Positions 1 to 8,410 of a DNA stretch of 36,204 nucleotides are shown piece by piece; within the stretch, counting starts at the first letter, position 1, and every line of letters starts with the position of its first letter. The translations under genes and the position numbers were made by a program. Origin of the DNA: an uncultured Clostridiaceae bacterium (GTDB taxonomy: Bacteria; Bacillota; Clostridia; Lachnospirales; Lachnospiraceae); the NCBI GenBank assembly GCA_958441075.1, contig CAUCBQ010000005.1, forward strand, positions 1 to 36,204, in the 5' to 3' direction. The notes beneath the pieces are model-generated. The model did no database searches. It was not told the DNA's origin and was given only the letters and a program-made list of their open reading frames with translations.

Positions 1-265
1 AAATACGTCCCAGATAGCGAATACCCGGCTCCTCCAAAATCATAAAGGTCACCGAAAAGATCACAATTCCCACCAGCACATAAAGGATCACCACTGCCAG
101 ATGCTGCTCTAAAATAAAATGAACCAGAGCCGATACCTTCCCGCTCTGCTGTATATAGCGCGCCACCATGGAAAGATTTGTAATAAGAAATACTTCTACC
201 AGGCAGGTAATGATGGCGCTGTATACAATATGGGTCAGCACACGGAACCGGTAACTGCTTCCCAT
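1..265 (-). CDS. Sensor histidine kinase, N-terminal part (cut by window edge)
   Basis: The reading frame opens with ATG at 265 and runs off the left edge after 88 codons. Two hydrophobic stretches are visible: one near residues 12-30 (start of IVYSAIITCLVEVFLITNL) and one near residues 58-75 (VVILYVLVGIVIFSVTF). They bracket a short extracellular loop, the usual N-terminus of a two-TM sensor kinase. The start lies one base after the TAA of the response regulator, so the two are surely co-transcribed and probably translationally coupled. HAMP, DHp and ATPase domains would lie outside the window, so kinase identity is inferred from position and topology. A VanS-like kinase is the likeliest identity, given its VanR-like partner. 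Confidence 0.75.
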   Translation of the reverse strand, partial: MGSSYRFRVLTHIVYSAIITCLVEVFLITNLSMVARYIQQSGKVSALVHFILEQHLAVVILYVLVGIVIFSVTFMILEEPGIRYLGRI

Positions 266-266
266 A

Positions 267-971
267 TTATTTTTCAATCTTGTAGCCTACGCCCCATACG
301 GTTGTAATAATCTTGCTCTGCCTGGTATCTTCCTTCATCTTTCCTCTTAAACGTCTGATATGTACCATAACCGTATTATTGGCCTCATATACCTTTTCAT
401 TCCATACCCGCTCAAAAATCTCATCTGTACTGAATACCTTTCCCGGGTTGGAGGCCAGAAGATAAAGAATGTCAAATTCAATCGGCGTCAGCTTGATTTC
501 CTCACCGTCTACCACTACCTTATGATTATCTTTGTTGATGCTCATACCCTTTATAGTGATCTCGCTGCTTACCGCTTCCTTTGCCATACTGTTAGGGTTT
601 AACTGGGTATACCGGCGAAGCTGGGATTTTACCCGTGCAGTCAGCTCCAGGGGATTAAAGGGCTTTACCACATAATCATCCGCTCCCGTTCCCAGTCCCA
701 GAATCTTGTCAAGATCCGTTGATTTGGCACTGAGCATAATAATAGGAATATTGTTGGTTTCACGGATCTTTTTGCACATCTCAAGGCCATTCATTCCGGG
801 CATCATAATATCAAGAAGAACCAGATGGATCTCCTCCTTTTCCAAAATATCAAGACCCTTCAGGGCATTCTCCGCCTTAAAAACCTTATAACCATCACTT
901 ACCAGATAAATCTCTATAAGATCTGCGATTTCCTTTTCATCGTCTACTACCAGAATATTGATATCGGGCAT
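267..971 (-). CDS. OmpR/PhoB-family response regulator (VanR-like)
   Basis: A 234-aa two-domain regulator. Receiver domain: acidic pair in VVDDEKE near residues 8-11, phospho-acceptor Asp in LVLLDIMMPGMNG, Ser/Thr switch in IIMLSAKS, and Lys in DDYVVKPF. Winged-helix C-terminal domain: ending EANNTVMVHIRRLRGKM...TTVWGVGYKIEK. The start is ATG at 971 because GAGGAGGGG sits about six bases upstream; an in-frame extension to 1112 has no ribosome site and crosses the likely promoter region. The downstream gene is its kinase partner, one base away. The architecture matches VanR-type regulators, but no van resistance genes are present, so the signal is unknown. Confidence 0.93.
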   Translation of the reverse strand: MPDINILVVDDEKEIADLIEIYLVSDGYKVFKAENALKGLDILEKEEIHLVLLDIMMPGMNGLEMCKKIRETNNIPIIMLSAKSTDLDKILGLGTGADDYVVKPFNPLELTARVKSQLRRYTQLNPNSMAKEAVSSEITIKGMSINKDNHKVVVDGEEIKLTPIEFDILYLLASNPGKVFSTDEIFERVWNEKVYEANNTVMVHIRRLRGKMKEDTRQSKIITTVWGVGYKIEK

Positions 972-1093
972 TTGATTCCCCTCCTCATACGTTATCATTT
1001 CTTTAAAAATGTATTTATGATTATCATACCATATTAGCAAATGGTTTTCCTTACTTTTTTCTTGAAAAATTATGGGAAAATATGTTACGGGCA

Positions 1094-1123
1094 CAAAAAA
1101 ACGGCCCTGCATCCGCAGAACCG
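1094..1123 (-). terminator. Rho-independent terminator after ppk1
   Basis: Reading on the minus strand, a 9-bp stem (CGGTTCTGC / GCAGGGCCG, with two G-U pairs) closes a 4-base loop and is followed by a run of seven or more U. It lies about 16 bases past the ppk1 stop and separates ppx-ppk from the two-component genes. Confidence 0.88.
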
Positions 1124-1138
1124 CTCTTTTTGGTGTAT

Positions 1139-3307
1139 TTATATATTTCCGCTTTCTATGGGCTGGAAGATCCGAGTCACTGCCGGGTCATCCTTCTCCC
1201 TGTGTTCCTTTGCCAGCTGCACGGCCTCACAGCAGAACTGATCCTGAGAGTTTACTAAAACCTTTCCCCTCTTGTCCTCCTTTTCATAGGTTCCGTCCGG
1301 CTGCAGGATATGGGCCTTTACATTGTCCTCCAGCTCTACCTTGAGAATGTGGATCACCTGCTCCTTTAAATCTTCATCCTCTACCGGGAACATAATCTCC
1401 ACCCGCCGGTCCAGATTGCGGGGCATCCAGTCCGCACTGCCCATATAGACCTCAGGACTTCCGTCATTGAGGAAATAGAAAATCCGGCTGTGCTCCAGGA
1501 AATTTCCCACAATGGAACGCACGGAAATATGCTCGCTTAATCCCGGCACTCCGGCCCGCAGGCAGCAGATTCCGCGGATCACAAGCTGGATTTCCACTCC
1601 GGCGCAGGAGGCTTCATAGAGGGCTGTGATGATTTCCTTATCGCAGAGGGAGTTCATCTTTGCCATAATATGCCCTCTGCGCCCCTCCTTTGCGTGAGCC
1701 GTCTCCCGGCGGATCATGCGCAGGAAACGATTTCTCAGCCAAAGCGGCGCTACAGAAAGCTTATTCCATGCCTTGGGCTCCGAATATCCGGACAGCATAT
1801 TAAAGACTGCCGTGGCGTCCTCACCAATCTGAGGATCACAGGTTAAAATACCGCAGTCCGTATAAAGCTTTGCCGTGGAATCATTATAATTTCCCGTACC
1901 CAGATGGACGTAGCGGCGGATTCCGTCCTCTTCCATGCGGACTGCCAGAGTGATTTTGCTGTGAGTTTTAAGGCCCACCAGACCATATATTACATGACAG
2001 CCTGCCTTTTCCAGCATTTTCGCCCAGTTGATATTATTTTCCTCATCAAAACGTGCCTTTAATTCCACCAGTACAGATACCTGTTTGCCATTGTCCGCTG
2101 CTTCCGCCAGAGCCGCAATAATAGGAGAATTTCCGCTGACACGGTACAGAGTCTGCTTAATGGCTAAAACCTCCGGGTCTCTGGCTGCACTGCGCACAAA
2201 ATTCACCACCGGATCAAAGCTCTGATACGGATGATGAAGCAGAATATCACCCTTTCGGATATTAGTAAAAATGTCATCCTCATTCATCAGGGCCGGAACA
2301 GGCTGAGGAACATATCCAGGCGTCTTAAAATATTCAAAGCCCTCCAGACCGTACATCTTCATAAGGAAGGTTAAATCTAAAGGTCCGGGAATACGAAAGA
2401 TATCCTGACTGCTGATGGAAAGCTCCCTTTTCAGAATTTTAAGGAGTCTCTTATCTACATTGGATTCAATCTCCAGCCGAATGGCTTCACCCCACTGGCG
2501 CTTTTTCAGCTGCTTCTGGATCTCCTCCAGCAGATCCACTGCCTCCTCCTCGTCAATGGAAAGATCTGCGTTGCGCATAATGCGGAAAGGATGGGAGGCC
2601 ACAATATCATAATTTAAGAACAGAGCGGGCATATTCCGTTCAATGATCTCCTCCAAAAGGATCACTACTCTCTGCTCTGTGCCGTCCTCCTTAACCTCTC
2701 TTGGAAGCTCCACAATCCTGGGAATCACAGAGGGAACCTGCACCATGGCAAATTCCAGCTCCCCATCCCCATTCTTTTTCTTTAACAGAGCTGCAATATT
2801 TAAGGTCTTGTTGCGGATCAGAGGAAAGGGCCGGGAGGAATCAAAGGCCATGGGCGTCAGCACCGGATATACGTTCGTCTGGAAATAGGCGTCTGCACAG
2901 GCTGCTTCCTTCTTTGTAAGCTCCTCATGCTCCATGATGATCCGCAGGCCGTTCTGCCTCAGAGCAGGCACCAGGGAACGGATATAGGTAGAATACTGAA
3001 GCTCCACCAGCTGGTGAGTTTTTATGCTGATGGCATCTAACTGCTCCTGAGCTGTCATTCCCGCAATATCCGGCTTCATATATCCTGCATGAACCATATC
3101 CTTCAGGGAAGCGACCCGGACCATATAAAATTCATCCAGGTTGGAGGCTGTAATGCTTAAAAATTTCAGCCGCTCAAACAGGGGCAGGCTTTTATATCTG
3201 GCCTCGCTGAGAACACGGTAGTTAAATTCCAGCCAGCTCAGCTCCCGATTCACATAATTGGAGGGATCTGCTCCAAAATCCACACCTTTTTTTTCTTTCT
3301 CTGCCAT
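1139..3307 (-). CDS. ppk1: Polyphosphate kinase PPK1
   Basis: A 722-aa protein of normal PPK1 length. It reversibly transfers the gamma phosphate of ATP to a growing polyphosphate chain at the membrane. The N-terminal domain begins YVNRELSWLEFNYRVL, characteristic of PPK1. The autophosphorylated histidine is His449 in GLKTHSKIT, and the second conserved histidine is His606 in LEHSRIFYF; both sit in the phospholipase-D-like C-terminal halves. The tail motif GSADWMPRNLDRRVE is also present. The ATG at 3307 has GGAGG seven bases upstream and lies one base after the stop of the ppx-like gene, so the pair form a tight synthesis/degradation operon. A terminator follows at 1094-1123. Confidence 0.96.
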   Translation of the reverse strand: MAEKEKKGVDFGADPSNYVNRELSWLEFNYRVLSEARYKSLPLFERLKFLSITASNLDEFYMVRVASLKDMVHAGYMKPDIAGMTAQEQLDAISIKTHQLVELQYSTYIRSLVPALRQNGLRIIMEHEELTKKEAACADAYFQTNVYPVLTPMAFDSSRPFPLIRNKTLNIAALLKKKNGDGELEFAMVQVPSVIPRIVELPREVKEDGTEQRVVILLEEIIERNMPALFLNYDIVASHPFRIMRNADLSIDEEEAVDLLEEIQKQLKKRQWGEAIRLEIESNVDKRLLKILKRELSISSQDIFRIPGPLDLTFLMKMYGLEGFEYFKTPGYVPQPVPALMNEDDIFTNIRKGDILLHHPYQSFDPVVNFVRSAARDPEVLAIKQTLYRVSGNSPIIAALAEAADNGKQVSVLVELKARFDEENNINWAKMLEKAGCHVIYGLVGLKTHSKITLAVRMEEDGIRRYVHLGTGNYNDSTAKLYTDCGILTCDPQIGEDATAVFNMLSGYSEPKAWNKLSVAPLWLRNRFLRMIRRETAHAKEGRRGHIMAKMNSLCDKEIITALYEASCAGVEIQLVIRGICCLRAGVPGLSEHISVRSIVGNFLEHSRIFYFLNDGSPEVYMGSADWMPRNLDRRVEIMFPVEDEDLKEQVIHILKVELEDNVKAHILQPDGTYEKEDKRGKVLVNSQDQFCCEAVQLAKEHREKDDPAVTRIFQPIESGNI

Positions 3308-3308
3308 G

Positions 3309-4874
3309 TCATGCCCTCCTTTTCTGCTTTAACACTGGCCGTATTCCAAATATTTCCTCAAAGAAATCTGCTTTCTGTTCAAAGGACGCCCGCTCCAGAG
3401 CCAGATCTCCTGTATATCCTGTAGTAATTACCAGCTCTCCCTCTCTGACCGCCATCCGGCAGTCTGCCAGCTTGGATTTGTGAGTTTTGTCCATGGAATT
3501 GGCAAGGCGCATAATCGCCGTAAGCTTGGCGATAAGAATTGTAATGGCACTGCGGTTTAAGCTGTCTCTGCCGTCCTCTCCGATCTGTGTTTCCAGCTGA
3601 ATGGTATCATAATCAAAATCCCGGATATTGTAACGGGCCACATTAGCGATAATCTCCCGTTCCAGATGGCTCAGTCCGATAATTTCCGTAGACATAATCA
3701 GGTTGTAGCTGCTTTCATTGGAGTTTCGGATACTGATAAATTTCCCGCAGCCGTGAAGGGTCACTGCAATCTGAAGCAGAAGCCGTTCCCTGGCTCCCAT
3801 TCCGTGAAATTTCCTCGCAGTATCAAATATGGATAAAGCATACTGCTCCAGCATTCTGTTATGGTCTGCATGGCATTTATACCGCTTTGCCATATTTCTG
3901 GCAGCTGCCAGAATATCATTTTCAAAGCTATGGCTGAACCGGATCAGGCGGCATTCATTGGCGTATTCCGCTGCAATGCCGTCACAGAGGCCGATATCCG
4001 GAATCCAGAACTGACCCGCTCCCGTAACCTCCATCACACGGCGGTATACTACAGCCGCCGGAAGAAGCAGGGATGCATACTCGCTGTTTACATTAAAATG
4101 CTCCTCAATCTGATCAAGCGTCATCTGGGAAAGACGATCACAAAAAAGCTTCATGGCTTCAGCATCCGCATGATCCGACGCTGTATTAAGCCCAAGCTGG
4201 CGCATCAGATATGTGATATTGGTTCCAATTCCAATGAGGTTGTCTATCCTTCGGTCCTTTAAATACATCTTCCGAAAGGTAATCAGCTCATTATCCACCA
4301 GTTCCTCAATGTGAAGGCCGTGCTCCTTTACGCTGGCCGGTATTTTAGCCAGCTGGCTGCGTATCCGCAGGGTACCAAGGGGCAGGCTCTGGGTTGTCAC
4401 CAGAGTATCCTTATCAAACAGAGAGATCTGGGCGCTTCCAAAGCCTACATCTACAATAGCGGTTCCCTTCTGGATGATCTGATTAAACTCTCCGGTCTTT
4501 GCCGCCACTGCCTTATAGCTTATAAAGCGCTGCTCTGAATTGCTGATAATGCGCACCTTCAGCCCTGTTTTTACACGGATCTGATCCAGTATAATCTGGC
4601 TGTTTTTCGCCTCGCGCATGGCTGTGGTTCCGTAAGCCCGGTACTCACGAACCCGATAGGTTTTCATAATTCCCGTAAAGTCCTTAAGCACAGAGCACAT
4701 CTCATCCGCCAGGCCGTAGCTGATCTTTCCTTCACTGAAGGTATCGCTTCCCAGGGCAATCACATGGCGAATGTGATCCACACAGCGGATTCCTGTCTTT
4801 TCAGAAATCTCATAGATTCCCAGTTCCAAGGCAAATGAGCCGATCTCAATTGCCGCAAACATTCTTATTGCCAC
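3309..4874 (-). CDS. ppx: Ppx/GppA-family exopolyphosphatase with degenerate HD-like C-terminus
   Basis: The N-terminal half (residues about 1-300) has the acetate kinase/Hsp70-like fold: phosphate loop 1 as IEIGSFALELGIY, the REAKNS segment, a conserved Glu in ISNSEQRF, and loop 2 as VDVGFGSAQISLF. The C-terminal half is HD-domain-like but reads LHGCGKFI where HD would be expected. Expected activity is release of phosphate from polyphosphate ends, or possibly from pppGpp. The start is GTG at 4874: AAAGGAGG lies six bases before it, whereas the ATG at 4898 is upstream of that site and the ATG at 4862 is too far away. This gives 521 aa. It is co-transcribed with ppk1 (1-bp gap). The motif deviations make the exact substrate uncertain. 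Confidence 0.9.
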   Translation of the reverse strand: MAIRMFAAIEIGSFALELGIYEISEKTGIRCVDHIRHVIALGSDTFSEGKISYGLADEMCSVLKDFTGIMKTYRVREYRAYGTTAMREAKNSQIILDQIRVKTGLKVRIISNSEQRFISYKAVAAKTGEFNQIIQKGTAIVDVGFGSAQISLFDKDTLVTTQSLPLGTLRIRSQLAKIPASVKEHGLHIEELVDNELITFRKMYLKDRRIDNLIGIGTNITYLMRQLGLNTASDHADAEAMKLFCDRLSQMTLDQIEEHFNVNSEYASLLLPAAVVYRRVMEVTGAGQFWIPDIGLCDGIAAEYANECRLIRFSHSFENDILAAARNMAKRYKCHADHNRMLEQYALSIFDTARKFHGMGARERLLLQIAVTLHGCGKFISIRNSNESSYNLIMSTEIIGLSHLEREIIANVARYNIRDFDYDTIQLETQIGEDGRDSLNRSAITILIAKLTAIMRLANSMDKTHKSKLADCRMAVREGELVITTGYTGDLALERASFEQKADFFEEIFGIRPVLKQKRRA

Positions 4875-4924
4875 GTTTTTCCTCCTTTTTCCAGGCATAC
4901 TGCCCGATCCCCTGTATAGCCTAA

Positions 4925-4960
4925 GCCCGGGACTGCATCACTGCCATTATAATCCCGGGC
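4925..4960 (-). repeat. GC-rich inverted repeat between the DUF815 gene and ppx
   Basis: Perfect 8-bp arms GCCCGGGA / TCCCGGGC surround a 20-base loop that contains TATAAT on the minus strand. It lies 50 bases upstream of the ppx GTG. There is no U-run on the minus side, so it is at best a weak terminator. It could be a readthrough attenuator for ppx-ppk or an operator. Confidence 0.6.
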
Positions 4961-5001
4961 CTCTTTTCTTACTTCATTATCGTGTAAATATTATGTATAA
5001 T

Positions 5002-6276
5002 TTATGTAAAATCACGTCCCAGAAGATGGGTAATAAACTGGGAGGCTGTACGTCCGGAGAGTCCTCCATGACTTAATTCCCACTTATTAGCCTCCAAAAA
5101 CAGCTCCTCCTCCGGCATATCCAGATGATGCCTCTGAGCCAGCGCTTTCACAATGGTCTGGAACTGACGCTTATCCGGAGAACCATAGTAGATCGTAACA
5201 CCGAAACGGGCCGCCAGAGACAGCTTTTCCTGAACTGTATCATTGTTGTGAAGATCATCATCCAGCTCTCTCTTGTCGCTGAATTTCTCCCGAATCAGAT
5301 GGCGGCGGTTGGATGTGGCATAGATCAGCACATTATCAGGACGCTTGCCCAGTCCCCCCTCCAGAATGGCTTTCAGATACTTGTATTCCAGTTCGTAATC
5401 CTCAAAGGACAGGTCATCCATGTAAATGATAAACTTGTAATTGCGGTCCTTAATCTGCTCCAGAACATCGGAAAGATCCTTAAACTGATGCTTGTATACC
5501 TCGATCATACGCAGTCCCCTGCCGTAATATTCATTCAGGACCGCTTTTACACTGGAGGATTTTCCCGTTCCCGCATCACCGAACAACAGAACATTGTTGG
5601 CCTCTTTTCCATTTATAAAAGCCTCTGTGTTCTCAATCAGCTTATTTTTCTGAAGCTCATATCCCACAATATCTTTAAAATAAATATGCTCCACATTTAC
5701 AATGGGGTCAATCACCGTCAATCCTCCGGCCTCTTTTTCCAAAATCCGGAAAGCCTTATTAAGCCCAAAGGTTCCTGCCCCGTATTCCCTGTAAAATTCC
5801 ACTGTAATCTGCTGAAATGCTTCCGGATCAGCCGCCTGCTCCAGAGCTTTCGCCAGCTCCACGATCCGGTCTCTGATCCTTCTGTTAAAAACCCGGCTTT
5901 CCTGAAATGCAGGGTGGTAATCTGTGAGCGCACGCCACATGGCACACGGTTCAAGGGAGGACAGGTCAAAATCAAAAAGCGCTTTAAAAACAGAAAAATC
6001 TGCCTTTGCCAGAAAATCCAGAGTACCCCCTGCCGGCCCCCGCACCTCGCAGGCAGTGGTGTATGCATTTTCATTGTCAGCCAGGCAAAGGGCCAGAAAG
6101 CAGTGCCACAGATTTCCCTCAAAACCATACTTTGCAGCCAGCTCGATCAGCTGTCCTGCACAGGAAAAGGAATCTGCTCCCTCCTTCTTTTCTGCCATTT
6201 CCATAAGGCCCGCCATCTGCTCAAACAGTTTCTGATGCTTTAAATTGCGGTAAATCACAAGTTCTCTGATATCCAT
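5002..6276 (-). CDS. DUF815-family AAA+ ATP-binding protein
   Basis: A 424-aa cytoplasmic protein. The N-terminal 200 residues are helical and unrecognised. The C-terminal ATPase core has Walker A GDAGTGKSS (residues 233-241) and Walker B FIIYMDDLSF (282-291), followed by a sensor-like IYATSNRRHLI and a second-region arginine set. This layout fits DUF815 proteins, whose biochemical role is not established. The start at ATG 6276 has GAGGAAAG upstream. It sits 56 bp downstream of pheA and probably belongs to the plsC-pheA transcript. The large antisense frame across it is a shadow. Confidence 0.85.
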   Translation of the reverse strand: MDIRELVIYRNLKHQKLFEQMAGLMEMAEKKEGADSFSCAGQLIELAAKYGFEGNLWHCFLALCLADNENAYTTACEVRGPAGGTLDFLAKADFSVFKALFDFDLSSLEPCAMWRALTDYHPAFQESRVFNRRIRDRIVELAKALEQAADPEAFQQITVEFYREYGAGTFGLNKAFRILEKEAGGLTVIDPIVNVEHIYFKDIVGYELQKNKLIENTEAFINGKEANNVLLFGDAGTGKSSSVKAVLNEYYGRGLRMIEVYKHQFKDLSDVLEQIKDRNYKFIIYMDDLSFEDYELEYKYLKAILEGGLGKRPDNVLIYATSNRRHLIREKFSDKRELDDDLHNNDTVQEKLSLAARFGVTIYYGSPDKRQFQTIVKALAQRHHLDMPEEELFLEANKWELSHGGLSGRTASQFITHLLGRDFT

Positions 6277-6332
6277 ATCTCTTTCCTCGTTTCTGGTATG
6301 TATCCATGTTCCCCTGTCCTCTGAGGACCGTA

Positions 6333-7469
6333 TCAGTAATTGCCCAGAATCCTCAGGGATACTGCTTCCTCAGAAATTCCCTTCAGGGCGTTGCGGATTC
6401 CGGCATCTGCCAGAGAACCCTCCGCGTCTACAAAAAACCGGTATTCCCAGCTTCTTCCTGGAATGGGACGCGATTCAATCATCAGCATATTGATGTCATT
6501 GTAAATCAGATTTCCAAGCATATTGTAAAGAGAGCCGCTCTTATGAGCACCCTCAAAACAGATACTTACCTTATTGGCGCCCTCTCTGTATACAGGCTCC
6601 CTAGACAGAATAATAAACCGGGTTACGTTATTTTTATTATGGTTAATGGAACGCTCCAGTACCTTTAACCCGTAAAGCTCTCCCGCAATCTCACTGGCTA
6701 CAGCTGCCTGAGAAGGGTCCTTTTCCTCTGCCACTTTTTTAGCTGCCACTGCCGTATTTACTGTGCTGATCTGCCTCCAGTCCCTGTGGGCGTTCAGATA
6801 CTGAGAGGTCTGCATAAGAGCCTGCGGATGGGAGTAAACCGTGCGGATATCCTCAATGCCGGCCCCCTCCAGTCCTAAGAGGGCATGATTAACCGGAAGC
6901 TCTGTTTCCGCCACAATATAAACATTATGCTTTACCAGAAGATCATAGTTGTCGCTTACTGCCCCTGCGGAGGAATTTTCAATGGGAAGCACCGCATAAT
7001 CTGCCCGGCCCTCCTCCACTTCTGTCATGGCATCCTCCATGGTCTGCACATGGTACATATCCGCCTCAGCACCGAAATACTGGCGGGCCGCTCCGTGTCC
7101 ATAGGAGCCCTCCACGCCCTGATATACGATACGGACATTTTCCCTTTTTAAATCCTCAACCATGGAAAATCCGGTGTCCATCTCCTGTCCATGAGATGCC
7201 AGAAGACCATACTGAAGCCTGCGGCTGATAGTCATAATCTGGGAAAACAGTTCATATGTACCTTTGCGTGTAAAATCACTGTGGGCCAGATCCATAACAG
7301 CCTTAAGCTTCTGCTGCTCCCTTTCTCTGTCATAGACAGGCTTTCCTGTCTGTATTTTATATTCAGCCACCTCTTTGCACAGATCCATACGGGTTTCAAA
7401 CAGCTCTGTCAGGGTGGCGTCAATTACATCCAGCTGCTGCCGGATCTCCTGTAAGTTCAGTTCCCTCAT
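6333..7469 (-). CDS. pheA: Bifunctional chorismate mutase / prephenate dehydratase (P-protein)
   Basis: A 378-aa enzyme making phenylpyruvate from chorismate. Residues 1-85 are an AroQ-type chorismate mutase (LQEIRQQLDVIDATLTELF...). The dehydratase domain begins near residue 115 (VYQGVEGSYGHGAA) and includes the NNVTRF motif. A C-terminal ACT domain carries the ESRP signature for feedback control by phenylalanine. The start is ATG 7469: it has GGAGG seven bases upstream and overlaps the plsC stop as ATGA. The longer frame to 7502 lies inside plsC. Coupling with a phospholipid acyltransferase rather than other aromatic amino-acid genes is unusual. Confidence 0.95.
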   Translation of the reverse strand: MRELNLQEIRQQLDVIDATLTELFETRMDLCKEVAEYKIQTGKPVYDREREQQKLKAVMDLAHSDFTRKGTYELFSQIMTISRRLQYGLLASHGQEMDTGFSMVEDLKRENVRIVYQGVEGSYGHGAARQYFGAEADMYHVQTMEDAMTEVEEGRADYAVLPIENSSAGAVSDNYDLLVKHNVYIVAETELPVNHALLGLEGAGIEDIRTVYSHPQALMQTSQYLNAHRDWRQISTVNTAVAAKKVAEEKDPSQAAVASEIAGELYGLKVLERSINHNKNNVTRFIILSREPVYREGANKVSICFEGAHKSGSLYNMLGNLIYNDINMLMIESRPIPGRSWEYRFFVDAEGSLADAGIRNALKGISEEAVSLRILGNY

Positions 7470-8206
7470 CTCTGCTCCTCCATCCCCTTTATCATAGAGC
7501 AAATGACTTCTCTTGTATAAGCTCCGGGAAATTTGCGGTTTTCTGCCGGAAGCTCCTTTAAATAGATAGGTTTGCCATACTCAATAATTACATGGCTGGG
7601 ACGAATCCATGGGAAATGGCGTTCAAATACCTCAGCGGTTCCCACCATGGCTACGGGAATCACGGGACAGCCGCTCTTTTCTGCAATCTTTAAGCTTCCC
7701 TCATGAAATTCCATCAGATCAGCAGGATTCTCACCGGGATTTCTGGTTCCTTCCGGGAAAATCCACATGGAAATTCCACCCCTGATCTTCTCAATGCCTG
7801 CCAGAATGGTCTTTAAGCCTTCTTTAATATTTGAGCGGTCTAAAAATAAACAGTTCATCCGGTCCATCCAGCGGTTTAACAGCGGAATTTTTATCATTTC
7901 CTTCTTTGCAATAAAGCCGGTCAGGCCAGGAACCGTCATATAACCCATGACAATATCAAAATAGCTCCTGTGGTTTCCCACATAAAGCACCGCCCGGTCA
8001 GAGGGAATATTTTCCAGTCCCCGAACCTCGTAGGTGATCCCGGCAATCCGGCTGATCTTTCTGAAAATCCACCGCACCATGGAAAAGCTCTGCCAGTTTG
8101 CCCCTCTGGGATCTTTCTTTTCCTTCTTCTCCAAAAAACACAATACAGGAAATGTAAGCACCAAATACAGAACAATGACAATCGCTGCCAGAAGTAAGCG
8201 TATCAT
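7466..8206 (-). CDS. plsC: 1-acyl-sn-glycerol-3-phosphate acyltransferase (PlsC family)
   Basis: A 246-aa membrane-associated acyltransferase that adds the second acyl chain to lysophosphatidic acid. An N-terminal hydrophobic anchor (residues 2-26) precedes the catalytic motif NHRSYFD (HX4D) and the substrate-binding motif FPEGTRN. The ribosome site AAGGAGA lies eight bases before ATG 8206. The stop overlaps the pheA start by one base. A sigma-A-like promoter is present at 8313-8342. Together with cardiolipin synthase upstream, this forms a small phospholipid neighbourhood. Confidence 0.93.
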   Translation of the reverse strand: MIRLLLAAIVIVLYLVLTFPVLCFLEKKEKKDPRGANWQSFSMVRWIFRKISRIAGITYEVRGLENIPSDRAVLYVGNHRSYFDIVMGYMTVPGLTGFIAKKEMIKIPLLNRWMDRMNCLFLDRSNIKEGLKTILAGIEKIRGGISMWIFPEGTRNPGENPADLMEFHEGSLKIAEKSGCPVIPVAMVGTAEVFERHFPWIRPSHVIIEYGKPIYLKELPAENRKFPGAYTREVICSMIKGMEEQR

Positions 8207-8312
8207 ATGTATATCTCCTTTTTAAATTTTATTGTGATACAGAACTCCAAAGCCAGAAAATTTCCTGCCCAAAAGCCCGCGCCGGATTTCTGGCCTTTCG
8301 CCCCTGGTATCC

Positions 8313-8342
8313 ATTATATAACAGAAAACAGCGGAAATACAA
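8313..8342 (-). promoter_or_regulatory. Candidate promoter of plsC-pheA-DUF815
   Basis: On the minus strand there is a perfect TATAAT (8313-8318) preceded at 18 bp by TTGTAT (8337-8342). The -35 is a modest match. It would give an untranslated leader of about 100 bases in which no conserved RNA was recognised. Confidence 0.5.
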
Positions 8343-8378
8343 CTCTTTGTTCTCTTAAGTTTCCGCATTTTATAACGT

Positions 8379-8410
8379 CCCCCGGAATCTGAAAATCAGG
8401 ATGCCGGGGG
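8379..8410 (-). repeat. Inverted repeat overlapping the end of the CmpB-like gene
   Basis: Arms CCCCCGG / CCGGGGG surround an interior that can pair as CTGA/TCAG. The structure includes the stop codon of the 8396-8920 gene. There is no U-run, so it is either a weak terminator or an mRNA 3'-end stabiliser. Confidence 0.5.

Noticed and set aside
267..1112. Longer version of the left response regulator
   Set aside because: The added 47 residues have no receiver-domain similarity and no ribosome site; ATG 971 has an excellent one.
5125..6243. Long plus-strand open frame (372 codons) opposite the DUF815 gene
   Set aside because: No ribosome site and no family-like sequence; the opposite strand has Walker motifs and a good start. 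It is an antisense shadow.
8204..8222. Ribosome site of plsC looks like the phage T7 gene 10 type used in vectors
   Set aside because: The match is short, sits before a normal chromosomal gene and has no vector sequence around it; coincidence.
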